Source: Nitrospirota bacterium (lineage in GTDB: Bacteria > Nitrospirota > Thermodesulfovibrionia > Thermodesulfovibrionales > Magnetobacteriaceae). From it: 20,487 bases of DNA. The position numbers and the translations under genes were made by a program. The notes under the pieces are model-generated. The model did no database searches and was not told the origin of the DNA. It saw only the letters and a list, made by a program, of their open reading frames with translations. The stretch is taken from NCBI GenBank assembly GCA_015233485.1, contig JADFXO010000035.1, forward strand, positions 1-20,487, in the 5' to 3' direction. Shown piece by piece: positions 14,281 through 20,487 of the stretch (positions are counted from its first letter, which is position 1; each line of letters starts with the position of its first letter).

Positions 14281-16263
14281 ATGGACTTTAAGTGCTATAT
14301 ACTTATACCCCTGCTTCCGCTTCTGGCCTTTATTCTGAACATCGTGTTCGGAAAGGCGTTGATAAAGCGCCACGCCCATCTGGTTGCAACGGCTGCGGTA
14401 GCGATTTCGTTGTTTCTTTCAGTCAGGGCGTTAATTGAGGCATCTTCCGGGACGGTCATAAATCAGGACCTCTTTACGTGGATAACTTCGGGTCAATTTA
14501 AGGTGTCGGCAGGGTTTTTGGTTGATCAACTGACGGCTATAATGCTGATTGTGGTAACGTCGGTGAGTTTTCTCGTACATATATATTCCATCGGCTATAT
14601 GCACGGCGATGAGGGTTATCCGAGGTTTTTTTCTTTTTTGAGCCTGTTTACGTTTTCCATGTTGATGCTCGTGATGTCTAATAATTTCCTGCAACTCTAT
14701 TTCGGTTGGGAGGCCGTGGGGCTTTGCTCATATTTCCTGATAGGGTTTTGGTATGAGAAAAAGTCTGCCGCCGATGCCGCAAAGAAGGCGTTTATCGTAA
14801 ATCGTTTTGGAGATTTTGGATTCGGCCTTGGCGTGATACTGATATTTCTAAACTTCGGCAGCCTGCACTATGCCGATGTTTTTACAAATCTTGGTGTGAT
14901 AGCCTCTCAAACGGTGGTGATTTTCGGGTCGCGGGTGAGTCTGCCCACCTTGATAGCGCTCTTGCTGTTTTGCGGTGCGGTAGGAAAATCCGCGCAACTG
15001 CCGCTTCACGTGTGGCTGCCCGACGCGATGGAAGGCCCGACACCTGTAAGCGCCCTCATCCATGCGGCAACGATGGTAACGGCGGGGGTGTTTTTGGTTG
15101 CGAGGGCAAACCCCATTTTTACTTTATCTCCTGTTGCGATGAACGTGGTTGCTATTACGGGCGGGTTGACGGCGATATTTGCGGCAACAATAGCCCTGGT
15201 TCAGAATGATATAAAGCGTGTTGTGGCGTACTCAACGGTAAGCCAGTTGGGCTATATGTTTGTAGCCTGTGGTGTGGGGGCATTTTCCGCGGGGATATTT
15301 CACCTCTACACGCACGCGTTTTTTAAGGCCTGCCTTTTTTTATGTGCCGGGTCTGTAATGCACGCGATGGGCGGGGAACTTGACGTACAAAAGATGGGCG
15401 GCCTCAAAAAATTCATGCCCGTGACATATTGGACGATGTTAATAGCCTCTCTAAGTATAGCCGGTATACCGGGTCTTTCGGGGTTTTTCAGCAAGGACGA
15501 GATACTCTGGAAGGCGCTGTCCTCAGGCAGTCCCGTGGGGAAGTTTGTCTGGATAATCGGGGTGGTAACTGCCCTTCTGACGGCATTTTATAGTTTCAGG
15601 GTATTATTTTTGGCGTTTCACGGGACGTTCAGGGGTACGGAGGAGCAGAAACACCACCTGCATGAGTCGCCGTCTTCGATGACGATACCGTTGATAGTGT
15701 TAAGTGTAGGGGCGATAGTCGCTGGATATGCCGGCGTGCCGCATATACTTGGCGGGCATGACTGGATTGCCGGATTTTTGGGCAAAGTAACTGGCCTAGT
15801 GCCGGCGGAAAATGTCGGAGGTGCAATTCACGTCCATGCTGAGGGTGAGATGTCGGAGTGGTCGGGCATGGCCGTCTCGGTCGTAGTTGCCATAGTGGGA
15901 GTGTCGGCGGCGGCATTTTTCTATCTGAAACGCCCGGAGCTTCCAAAGAAGATTGCTACCGCATTTGCCCCGATATATAAACTTTTATTTAACAAATACT
16001 ACGTGGATGAGCTTTATGGCTTTATAATCATAAAACCGTGCTATTGGGTTTCAGAAAATATCCTTGATAAGGTAACAGACAAGATGTTTATTGAAGGGAT
16101 AGTAAACGGGCTTCCCGCGCTTGTAGAGTGGTCAGGGCAAAAGTTGCGAAAAATGCAGACCGGCGTGGTTTTGCATTATACATTAATAATGGCTGTCGGG
16201 GTGTTTTTGCTGGCGATTTTGGTGCTTTTAGGCATTGGGACAGGCATGGGGCCAGCCAAATGA
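14281..16263 (+). CDS. nuoL: NADH-quinone oxidoreductase subunit L (antiporter-like)
   Basis: A 660-residue distal proton-pumping subunit, MrpA-like, with about 16 helices including the long lateral helix near the C-terminus. Key charges are present: Glu144 in YFGWEAVGLCSYFLIG and Lys236 in GKSAQLPLHVWLPDAMEGP, the latter equivalent to E. coli Lys229. The intact C-terminal segment (about 560-660, containing FNKYYVDELYGF) is the region that forms the amphipathic lateral helix. It begins three bases after nuoK and ends 28 bp before the preferred nuoM start. Confidence 0.97.
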   Translation: MDFKCYILIPLLPLLAFILNIVFGKALIKRHAHLVATAAVAISLFLSVRALIEASSGTVINQDLFTWITSGQFKVSAGFLVDQLTAIMLIVVTSVSFLVHIYSIGYMHGDEGYPRFFSFLSLFTFSMLMLVMSNNFLQLYFGWEAVGLCSYFLIGFWYEKKSAADAAKKAFIVNRFGDFGFGLGVILIFLNFGSLHYADVFTNLGVIASQTVVIFGSRVSLPTLIALLLFCGAVGKSAQLPLHVWLPDAMEGPTPVSALIHAATMVTAGVFLVARANPIFTLSPVAMNVVAITGGLTAIFAATIALVQNDIKRVVAYSTVSQLGYMFVACGVGAFSAGIFHLYTHAFFKACLFLCAGSVMHAMGGELDVQKMGGLKKFMPVTYWTMLIASLSIAGIPGLSGFFSKDEILWKALSSGSPVGKFVWIIGVVTALLTAFYSFRVLFLAFHGTFRGTEEQKHHLHESPSSMTIPLIVLSVGAIVAGYAGVPHILGGHDWIAGFLGKVTGLVPAENVGGAIHVHAEGEMSEWSGMAVSVVVAIVGVSAAAFFYLKRPELPKKIATAFAPIYKLLFNKYYVDELYGFIIIKPCYWVSENILDKVTDKMFIEGIVNGLPALVEWSGQKLRKMQTGVVLHYTLIMAVGVFLLAILVLLGIGTGMGPAK

Positions 16264-16291
16264 AAGACCAAAGGATAAGGATAACAGGCTT

Positions 16292-17821
16292 ATGATCAAT
16301 ACAGTATGCCCTCTTGAACAGTCTTATGTGCTGACAACGGCGATATTTCTGCCGGTTTTAGCGGCCGCCGTGTTGATGCTGATAAACAGGGAGAGATATT
16401 CGACGATAAAATGGATTGCCCTTGCCGCTACTATAGCCAATCTTATCGCAGTGGTGCCGTTATTTACGAATTTCGACAAGACCAGCGCCCGGATGCAGTT
16501 TGTGGAGCAGTACAGGTGGATAGAGGCATGGCATATCAACTATTGCGTCGGGGTTGACGGCATAAGCGTCTTGTTCGTCTTGCTTGCAGCCATCATTGCG
16601 ATACTTTGTGTACTGGTGTCGTGGAACTCGGTTAAGGACAAGGTGAAGGAGTTTTATATTGCCATTGTGTTAATCGAAGGGGCGATGATAGGGGTTTTTG
16701 CCGCCATTGATATGTTTTTGTTTTACATGTTTTGGGAGGCCATGCTGATACCGATGTACCTGCTTATAGGTGTGTGGGGCGGGCCGAACAGGTTGTACGC
16801 GGCTGTGAAATTTTTCATTTATACCCTGGCGGGAAGTGTCCTGATGCTCCTGGGTGTGGTTGCAATTTATATCGTCACGGGGACGTTTGACATGGTGAGG
16901 CTTATGAACACGCAGCTTCCCCTGAATCTGCAAATGTTGTTGTTTTGGGCATTTTTTGCCGCCTTTGCCGTAAAGGTTCCCATGTTCCCGGTGCACACAT
17001 GGCTTCCTGATGCGCATACGGAGGCCCCTACTGCCGGCAGCGTCATACTTGCCGCTATACTCATTAAAATGGGCGCTTATGGGTTTCTCAGATTTTCGCT
17101 GCCCATGTTTCCCGACGCCTCGCAGTTAATGGCCCCTGTGATGATAGTCCTTTCGGTTATTGCCATCATATACGGCGGTGTCATATGCCTTTCACAGAAG
17201 GATTTAAAGAGGCTTATAGCGTATAGCTCTGTGAGCCACATGGGCTTTGTTACGCTTGGGATATTCAGCCTCAATATGCAGGGCATGGAGGGCGGGATAC
17301 TTCAGATGATAAATCACGGTGTGATAACGGGGGCGTTATTTTTGTGTGTCGGTATGGTCTATGAGAGGAGCCATACGAGGCAAATCGCTGATTACGGCGG
17401 TCTCGCAAACGTTATGCCCGTTTTTTCAGCCTTCTTTATGGTATTTACGTTAGCGTCAATCGGGCTTCCCGGCACGAATGGTTTTGTGGGTGAGTTTCTG
17501 ATAATCCTCGGCGGTTTTACGGCAAATAAGACGGCCGGCGTACTGGCGGCAACGGGGGTTATCATAGGAGCGGTATATATGCTGCGGCTTTATCAACAGG
17601 TTTTCTATACGGCGATAAACGAAAAGATTGCGGGGTTGAGCGACATCTCTCTAAGGGAAGTTATTACCCTTGTGCCGCTTCTAATCCTTGTGTTTTGGAT
17701 TGGCGTCTATCCGAGTGCGTTCACAGGCTTCATGGACGCCACGGTTGCAAGTCTGCTGGTCAAACTAAAGGGCGGGGATATGCACGCGTTAAATACGCTT
17801 ATACAGGCCGTGGTGAGATAG
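16292..17821 (+). CDS. nuoM: NADH-quinone oxidoreductase subunit M (antiporter-like)
   Basis: A 509-residue proton-pumping subunit with about 14 helices. Key residues include Glu149 in MFWEAMLIPMYLLIG and Lys228 in FAVKVPMFPVHTWLPDAHTEAP. The reading frame is open back to an ATG at 16235 inside nuoL, but those 19 extra residues are hydrophilic and unlike the family. ATG 16292, preceded by AAGG and CAGG, begins just before the first hydrophobic helix and is preferred. A single nuoM is present, so this is not the two-NuoM arrangement seen in some lineages. A 65-bp gap with 12-nt repeats precedes nuoN. Confidence 0.96.
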   Translation: MINTVCPLEQSYVLTTAIFLPVLAAAVLMLINRERYSTIKWIALAATIANLIAVVPLFTNFDKTSARMQFVEQYRWIEAWHINYCVGVDGISVLFVLLAAIIAILCVLVSWNSVKDKVKEFYIAIVLIEGAMIGVFAAIDMFLFYMFWEAMLIPMYLLIGVWGGPNRLYAAVKFFIYTLAGSVLMLLGVVAIYIVTGTFDMVRLMNTQLPLNLQMLLFWAFFAAFAVKVPMFPVHTWLPDAHTEAPTAGSVILAAILIKMGAYGFLRFSLPMFPDASQLMAPVMIVLSVIAIIYGGVICLSQKDLKRLIAYSSVSHMGFVTLGIFSLNMQGMEGGILQMINHGVITGALFLCVGMVYERSHTRQIADYGGLANVMPVFSAFFMVFTLASIGLPGTNGFVGEFLIILGGFTANKTAGVLAATGVIIGAVYMLRLYQQVFYTAINEKIAGLSDISLREVITLVPLLILVFWIGVYPSAFTGFMDATVASLLVKLKGGDMHALNTLIQAVVR

Positions 17822-17827
17822 GATAAC

Positions 17828-17905
17828 ATGAAAATCGGGCGCAAGTACGAGATGCCGGAAAAGATGCCGAAAAAGATGGAGGACAAATGCAGATTTCCGA
17901 ACTAA
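17828..17905 (+). CDS. possible 25-codon upstream ORF overlapping nuoN start
   Basis: ATG at 17828 opens a 25-codon frame ending TAA at 17903-17905, inside nuoN and in another frame. AGGA lies just upstream. The peptide is hydrophilic and lysine- and methionine-rich (EMPEKMPKKMEDK), built from 12-nt repeats, and resembles no family I know. If translated, its ribosomes would pass the nuoN ribosome-binding site and couple nuoM to nuoN translation. It may equally be meaningless. Confidence 0.2.
   Translation: MKIGRKYEMPEKMPKKMEDKCRFPN
17851..17886 (+). repeat. three 12-nt tandem repeats abutting the nuoN start
   Basis: GATGCCGGAAAA, GATGCCGAAAAA and GATGGAGGACAA lie end to end, and the third finishes one base before the nuoN ATG at 17887. 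Units one and two differ at one base. The third is degenerate and supplies GGAGG (17878-17882), the nuoN ribosome-binding site. Confidence 0.5.
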
Positions 17906-19332
17906 GCCCGTTGCTAAGGTTGCTGCCGGAGCTTATAGTTGCCTCACTGGGCCTTGTCCTATTGCTGGTGGAGGCCTTTGTGAAGAGAAAAGAGATAGTG
18001 GCGGTGCTCGCGCTTCTGGGTGTCTTTGCGGCCTTTTTATCTTTGAAATTAGGTACTTTCGGGGTAGTCTTTGGCGGGATGTTTATCTCGGACGGCTATA
18101 GTTTCTTTTTTAAGCTCATCTTTTTTATTAACTTGATTCTATCGATTCTGATTTCTGTGAGATACCTGAAGACTGAGGATTCCCTTCGCGGGGAGTACTA
18201 CTGCCTGCTGGTGTTTTCTACCTTAGGAATGATGGTTATGGCCTCGGCGGGAAACCTGATAACCCTGTATCTGGGGCTTGAGCTGATGGCCCTAAGCACA
18301 TATGTCCTTGCCGGGTTTATAAGGCATGACACAAAATCCACAGAGGCGGCGGTTAAGTATTTCCTTACCGGGGGATTTTCTACCGCGCTGCTTCTCTATG
18401 GCATATCGCTTGTGTATGGTGTTACAGGGTCTATGGATTTAAGGACGATATCCGAGTATATTGGACAACATGATGTCAGTGGAAATCCTATGGCCTTGCT
18501 GGGCGTAGTGCTGCTGGCCTCCGCGTTCGCATTTAAGATAGCCGCCGTGCCGTTTCACATGTGGGTGCCGGATGTTTATGAAGGCGCGCCTACGCCTGTG
18601 ACGGCCTTCATGTCCATCGGGCCGAAGGCGGCAGGGTTTGCCGTATTAGGGAGGGTGTTTTTGTATGCCTTTGCGCACATGTCTGTGGAGTGGTCGTTGA
18701 TTTTGACGGTGCTGTCAATACTTACCATGTGTGTGGGTAATGTAATGGCGCTTGTTCAGACAAATATAAAGAGAATGCTGGCCTACTCCTCAATAGCCCA
18801 CGCGGGATACGCCCTGATAGGCATAATCGCGGCAACCCCTGAGGGTTTGTCTGCTACAATGAACTACTTGTTTATATATACGTTTATGAATATAGGGGCA
18901 TTTTCGGTCGTACTGATGTTACACACGAAGGATTTCAAGGCTCTGCAGATCAGCGACTACGCGGGGCTTGGCAAGACACATCCCATCGTTGGCGCGGTGA
19001 TGCTGGTATTTATGTTTTCCCTTACGGGGATACCGCCGATGGCTGGTTTTATAGGGAAGTTCTACGTGTTTATGTCTGCCGTGAGGAGCGGTTATCTGTG
19101 GCTTGCCATTGTGGCTGTCATCTTCAGTGTAATTTCGGCGTTTTTCTACCTGAGAATCGTGATGTATATGTATATGAAGGAACCGCAGAGGCCGGAGATG
19201 GAGCTGTCCTCCTCACACGCCCTCAACGCGGCCCTTGCTGTGTGTGCCACGTTTGTCCTGCTGATTGGGGTTATGCCTGAGCGCTTCGTGGAATTCGCAA
19301 AGGCGGCTGTAAAGATATTATACTTTCAATAG
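17887..19332 (+). CDS. nuoN: NADH-quinone oxidoreductase subunit N (antiporter-like)
   Basis: A 481-residue proton-pumping subunit with about 14 helices, next to NuoK in the membrane arm. Functional charges are visible: Glu132 in LGLELMALSTYVLAGF, Lys217 in AFKIAAVPFHMWVPDVYEGAP and Lys247 in GPKAAGFAVLGRVF. The two lysines match the E. coli residue numbers. GGAGG lies four bases upstream of the ATG. This is the last gene of the nuo operon; a terminator-like hairpin begins at its stop codon, and the next gene is convergent. Confidence 0.96.
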   Translation: MQISELSPLLRLLPELIVASLGLVLLLVEAFVKRKEIVAVLALLGVFAAFLSLKLGTFGVVFGGMFISDGYSFFFKLIFFINLILSILISVRYLKTEDSLRGEYYCLLVFSTLGMMVMASAGNLITLYLGLELMALSTYVLAGFIRHDTKSTEAAVKYFLTGGFSTALLLYGISLVYGVTGSMDLRTISEYIGQHDVSGNPMALLGVVLLASAFAFKIAAVPFHMWVPDVYEGAPTPVTAFMSIGPKAAGFAVLGRVFLYAFAHMSVEWSLILTVLSILTMCVGNVMALVQTNIKRMLAYSSIAHAGYALIGIIAATPEGLSATMNYLFIYTFMNIGAFSVVLMLHTKDFKALQISDYAGLGKTHPIVGAVMLVFMFSLTGIPPMAGFIGKFYVFMSAVRSGYLWLAIVAVIFSVISAFFYLRIVMYMYMKEPQRPEMELSSSHALNAALAVCATFVLLIGVMPERFVEFAKAAVKILYFQ

Positions 19333-19365
19333 GCCCGCCTTTTTAGGGAGCCTTGTTTTTGGTTT
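19332..19365 (+). terminator. probable intrinsic terminator of the nuo operon
   Basis: Starting at the nuoN stop codon, GGC at 19332-19334 pairs with GCC at 19350-19352 and CCT (19338-19340) pairs with AGG (19345-19347) around a TTTT loop. One mismatch and one bulge lie between, and the stem is followed by TTGTTTTTGGTTTT. The stem is imperfect but position and T-rich tail fit a terminator. It overlaps the 3' end of the convergent hemerythrin gene. Confidence 0.4.
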
Positions 19366-19789
19366 TGGAGAAGTAGCCGCTTTGTTTTAGAAATGCGGTC
19401 ACTTTCTGGTCAGTACCTTTGATGTGTTTAATAAGCCAGTCCACTGTCTGATTTTGAGTTGCCGTTACGATGAGATCGGTAGCGCCTTCTTTTTCGAACA
19501 TGCGTACTAATGATGAGTAGCTTTTAAGGAATTCCATATGCTCTTTTTTATGCTGGTCGTATTCGGGATAGTGGGACTTGGTCATAAACTCCTCTTCCGT
19601 CTTGAAAGTGTCGATGACATAACCTCCCATAAATCTCAGGAGCTTATGCAGCACAATGTCCCTTTGTTCCGGAGCCAGCTCTTCCATATCCGCACTGATA
19701 AGCGTACTGATGCGCTCGAATATTTCTTTATGCTGCTTGTCGATTGTATCGATTCCTATTGCCAGGCCTTCATGCCACTGTATTTCCAT
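19343..19789 (-). CDS. bacteriohemerythrin-like protein missing one iron ligand
   Basis: A 148-residue cytoplasmic four-helix-bundle protein of the hemerythrin family, which binds O2 at a diiron site for sensing, storage or delivery. Recognisable: the N-terminal IQWHEGLAIGIDTIDKQH type block, FKTEEEFM, HYPEYDQHKKEH and KHIKGTD. By comparison with Methylococcus bacteriohemerythrin (H22, H58, E62, H77, H81, H117, D122), the ligands here are H20, E65, H80, H84, H122 and D127. The His58 position is Thr61 (codon act, read from the - strand at 19609-19607), with the motif reading DTFKTEEE instead of HFxxEE. The site may bind iron weakly, be mononuclear, or be inactive. The start is supported by GGAGGAGGAA. 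It is convergent with nuoN and lies 13 bp downstream of a small cysteine-rich frame. Confidence 0.88.
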   Translation of the reverse strand: MEIQWHEGLAIGIDTIDKQHKEIFERISTLISADMEELAPEQRDIVLHKLLRFMGGYVIDTFKTEEEFMTKSHYPEYDQHKKEHMEFLKSYSSLVRMFEKEGATDLIVTATQNQTVDWLIKHIKGTDQKVTAFLKQSGYFSKTKNKAP

Positions 19790-19802
19790 GCTGTTCCTCC
19801 TC

Positions 19803-19919
19803 CTAATTTATCTGCCGAATGCACAGTCCACAACCAATCTGCGTGTCTGCGCGGTGAGCGCTCATCCCGTCTTCGCAGACCTCACAGCGGACCCCACACT
19901 CCGTGGTATATGTTAGCAT
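19803..19919 (-). CDS. possible 38-residue cysteine-rich microprotein
   Basis: On the - strand, ATG at 19919-19917 opens a 38-codon frame ending TAG at 19803-19805. The peptide has Cys8, Cys12, Cys15, Cys30 and Cys33: TECGVRCEVCEDG then IGCGLC, giving two CxxC pairs 14 residues apart, like a minimal zinc ribbon or rubredoxin-like knuckle. The frame is GC-richer than the AT-rich DNA just upstream of it, which fits coding. An in-frame TGA lies six codons before the ATG, so the frame is not part of a longer gene. It ends 13 bp before the hemerythrin-like gene, and that gap holds the latter's strong ribosome-binding site, so the two could form an operon. Against it: no clear ribosome-binding site precedes this ATG. 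I recognise no family. Confidence 0.4.
   Translation of the reverse strand: MLTYTTECGVRCEVCEDGMSAHRADTQIGCGLCIRQIN
19845..19880. promoter_or_regulatory. nested inverted repeats upstream of the hemerythrin-like gene
   Basis: GTCTGCG (19845-19851) and CGCAGAC (19874-19880) are perfect inverted arms 22 bases apart, and between them is a perfect 10-bp palindrome, TGAGCGCTCA (19855-19864). They lie inside the small cysteine-rich frame. If that frame is not coding, this would be a structured 5' leader or operator of the hemerythrin-like gene. Confidence 0.35.
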
Positions 19920-20009
19920 AAATTGCCCAAAATATCAAAGTCAGGACGAAAACCTAAATCCACCATCAATTGCTATCCTGTTAATCATATTCACCTTATT
20001 TATTGAGAA

Positions 20010-20035
20010 ATTAGAGTTTATGGACAGACTCTAAT
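20010..20035 (-). terminator. hairpin after the AI-2E family gene
   Basis: ATTAGAGT (20010-20017) and ACTCTAAT (20028-20035) form a perfect 8-bp stem with a 10-nt loop, beginning at the last base of the AI-2E family gene's stop codon. On the - strand it is followed by TTTCTC, only a weak T-run. The position fits termination of that gene, and the stem is AT-rich and modest. Confidence 0.4.
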
Positions 20036-20487
20036 CAGATTAGTCCCTTGTCTATAAGCTCTTCCTTGAGATACGCATAGTATACTGGGGCGGCTATGAC
20101 GCCAGGAAGGCCGAACGCCGCCTCCATCACAAGCATCGCAAGGAGCATTTCCCATGTCTTTGATTTTATCTGAGTGCCGACGATCTTGGCGTTTAAGAAA
20201 TACTCCAGCTTATGTACTACCACCAGAAACCCCATCGACGCCAAAGCTACGTTAAACGAATTGCTCAGACTTACAACAATAATTATAGTGTTGGAAATCA
20301 GATTCCCTACAACTGGCAGCAGGCCGACAAGGAATGTAATCGTTATCATTGTCTTGATTAAGGCCAAATGCACCCCAAGCAAGGGCAATATGACGGCAAG
20401 GTAGAGTGCCGCTAAACATGTATTAATTGCCGAGATGCGCATCTGAGCAAATACGATGCGCTTAAAGGACACGGCAACCTTTGAAAC
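20035..20487 (-). CDS. AI-2E/PerM-family membrane transporter, 5' end outside window
   Basis: The 3' part of a polytopic inner-membrane protein. The frame is open to the window edge (151 codons including the stop), so the N-terminal half, probably about 200 residues, is missing. A GTG at 20472 is an internal valine codon and not a likely start. Features of the AI-2E transporter (formerly UPF0118/PerM) C-terminal half are visible: hydrophobic ILPLLGVHLALIK, then TFLVGLLPVVGNLISNTII, an amphipathic middle segment ending KLEYFLNAKIVGTQI, and the terminal AFGLPGVIAAPVYYAYLKEE. The transported substrate differs among members (autoinducer-2, Na+/H+, indole and others have been proposed), so none is assigned. 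It ends at a short hairpin. Confidence 0.72.
   Translation of the reverse strand, partial: VSKVAVSFKRIVFAQMRISAINTCLAALYLAVILPLLGVHLALIKTMITITFLVGLLPVVGNLISNTIIIVVSLSNSFNVALASMGFLVVVHKLEYFLNAKIVGTQIKSKTWEMLLAMLVMEAAFGLPGVIAAPVYYAYLKEELIDKGLI

Noticed and set aside
16235..16291. ATG at 16235 inside nuoL as the nuoM start.
   Set aside because: It would add 19 hydrophilic residues before the first helix; ATG 16292 has AAGG/CAGG upstream and gives the usual length.
20035..20472. A complete 145-residue protein starting at GTG 20472.
   Set aside because: The frame stays open to the window edge and the sequence matches only the C-terminal half of the AI-2E family, so it is a partial gene.

Overview
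The window is about 20.5 kb from a bacterial chromosome. Most of it is one co-directional operon for respiratory complex I (NADH:quinone oxidoreductase, nuo), running from about 4.5 to 19.3 kb on the + strand. The organism is a bacterium with a membrane respiratory chain. The formate-dehydrogenase-like NuoG, a bacteriohemerythrin-type protein and the overall gene style suggest an anaerobe or microaerophile. I lean weakly towards a Nitrospirota- or Deltaproteobacteria-like lineage, but that is an impression of gene style and there is no marker gene to prove it.

Left flank (1-4357): a small coiled-coil protein with heptad repeats and a C-terminal membrane helix; then a 1030-residue single-chain restriction-modification enzyme, with a PD-(D/E)XK nuclease, an N6-adenine methyltransferase and a type ISP-like C-terminal domain, in AT-richer DNA than the genes after it; then pyrE on the - strand, convergent with the RM gene and divergent from nuo.

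Centre (4358-19332): a good sigma70-type promoter (TTGACA, 18 bp, TTTAAT) whose -35 lies in an inverted repeat, a structured leader, then nuoA-B-C-D-[cNMP-binding-domain protein]-E-F-G-H-J-K-L-M-N. Genes are tightly packed or overlapping, with a terminator-like hairpin at the end. NuoE, F and G form the NADH-oxidising module, NuoB, C and D the connecting and quinone module, and NuoA, H, J, K, L, M and N the membrane proton-pumping arm. Three things are unusual. nuoI, the 2x[4Fe-4S] subunit that normally carries electrons from NuoG to NuoB, is absent from its usual place between nuoH and nuoJ. NuoG has a full formate-dehydrogenase-type set of cluster ligands, but Tyr-Tyr stands where active formate dehydrogenases have Cys/Sec-His. 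A cyclic-nucleotide-binding-fold protein without a DNA-binding domain sits between nuoD and nuoE.

Right flank (19343-20487, - strand): a hemerythrin-like protein lacking one of the seven usual diiron ligands, preceded on the same strand by a 38-codon cysteine-rich reading frame, and the 3' part of an AI-2E/PerM-family membrane protein that runs off the window edge.

No tRNA, rRNA, CRISPR array, insertion sequence or integration site was seen.
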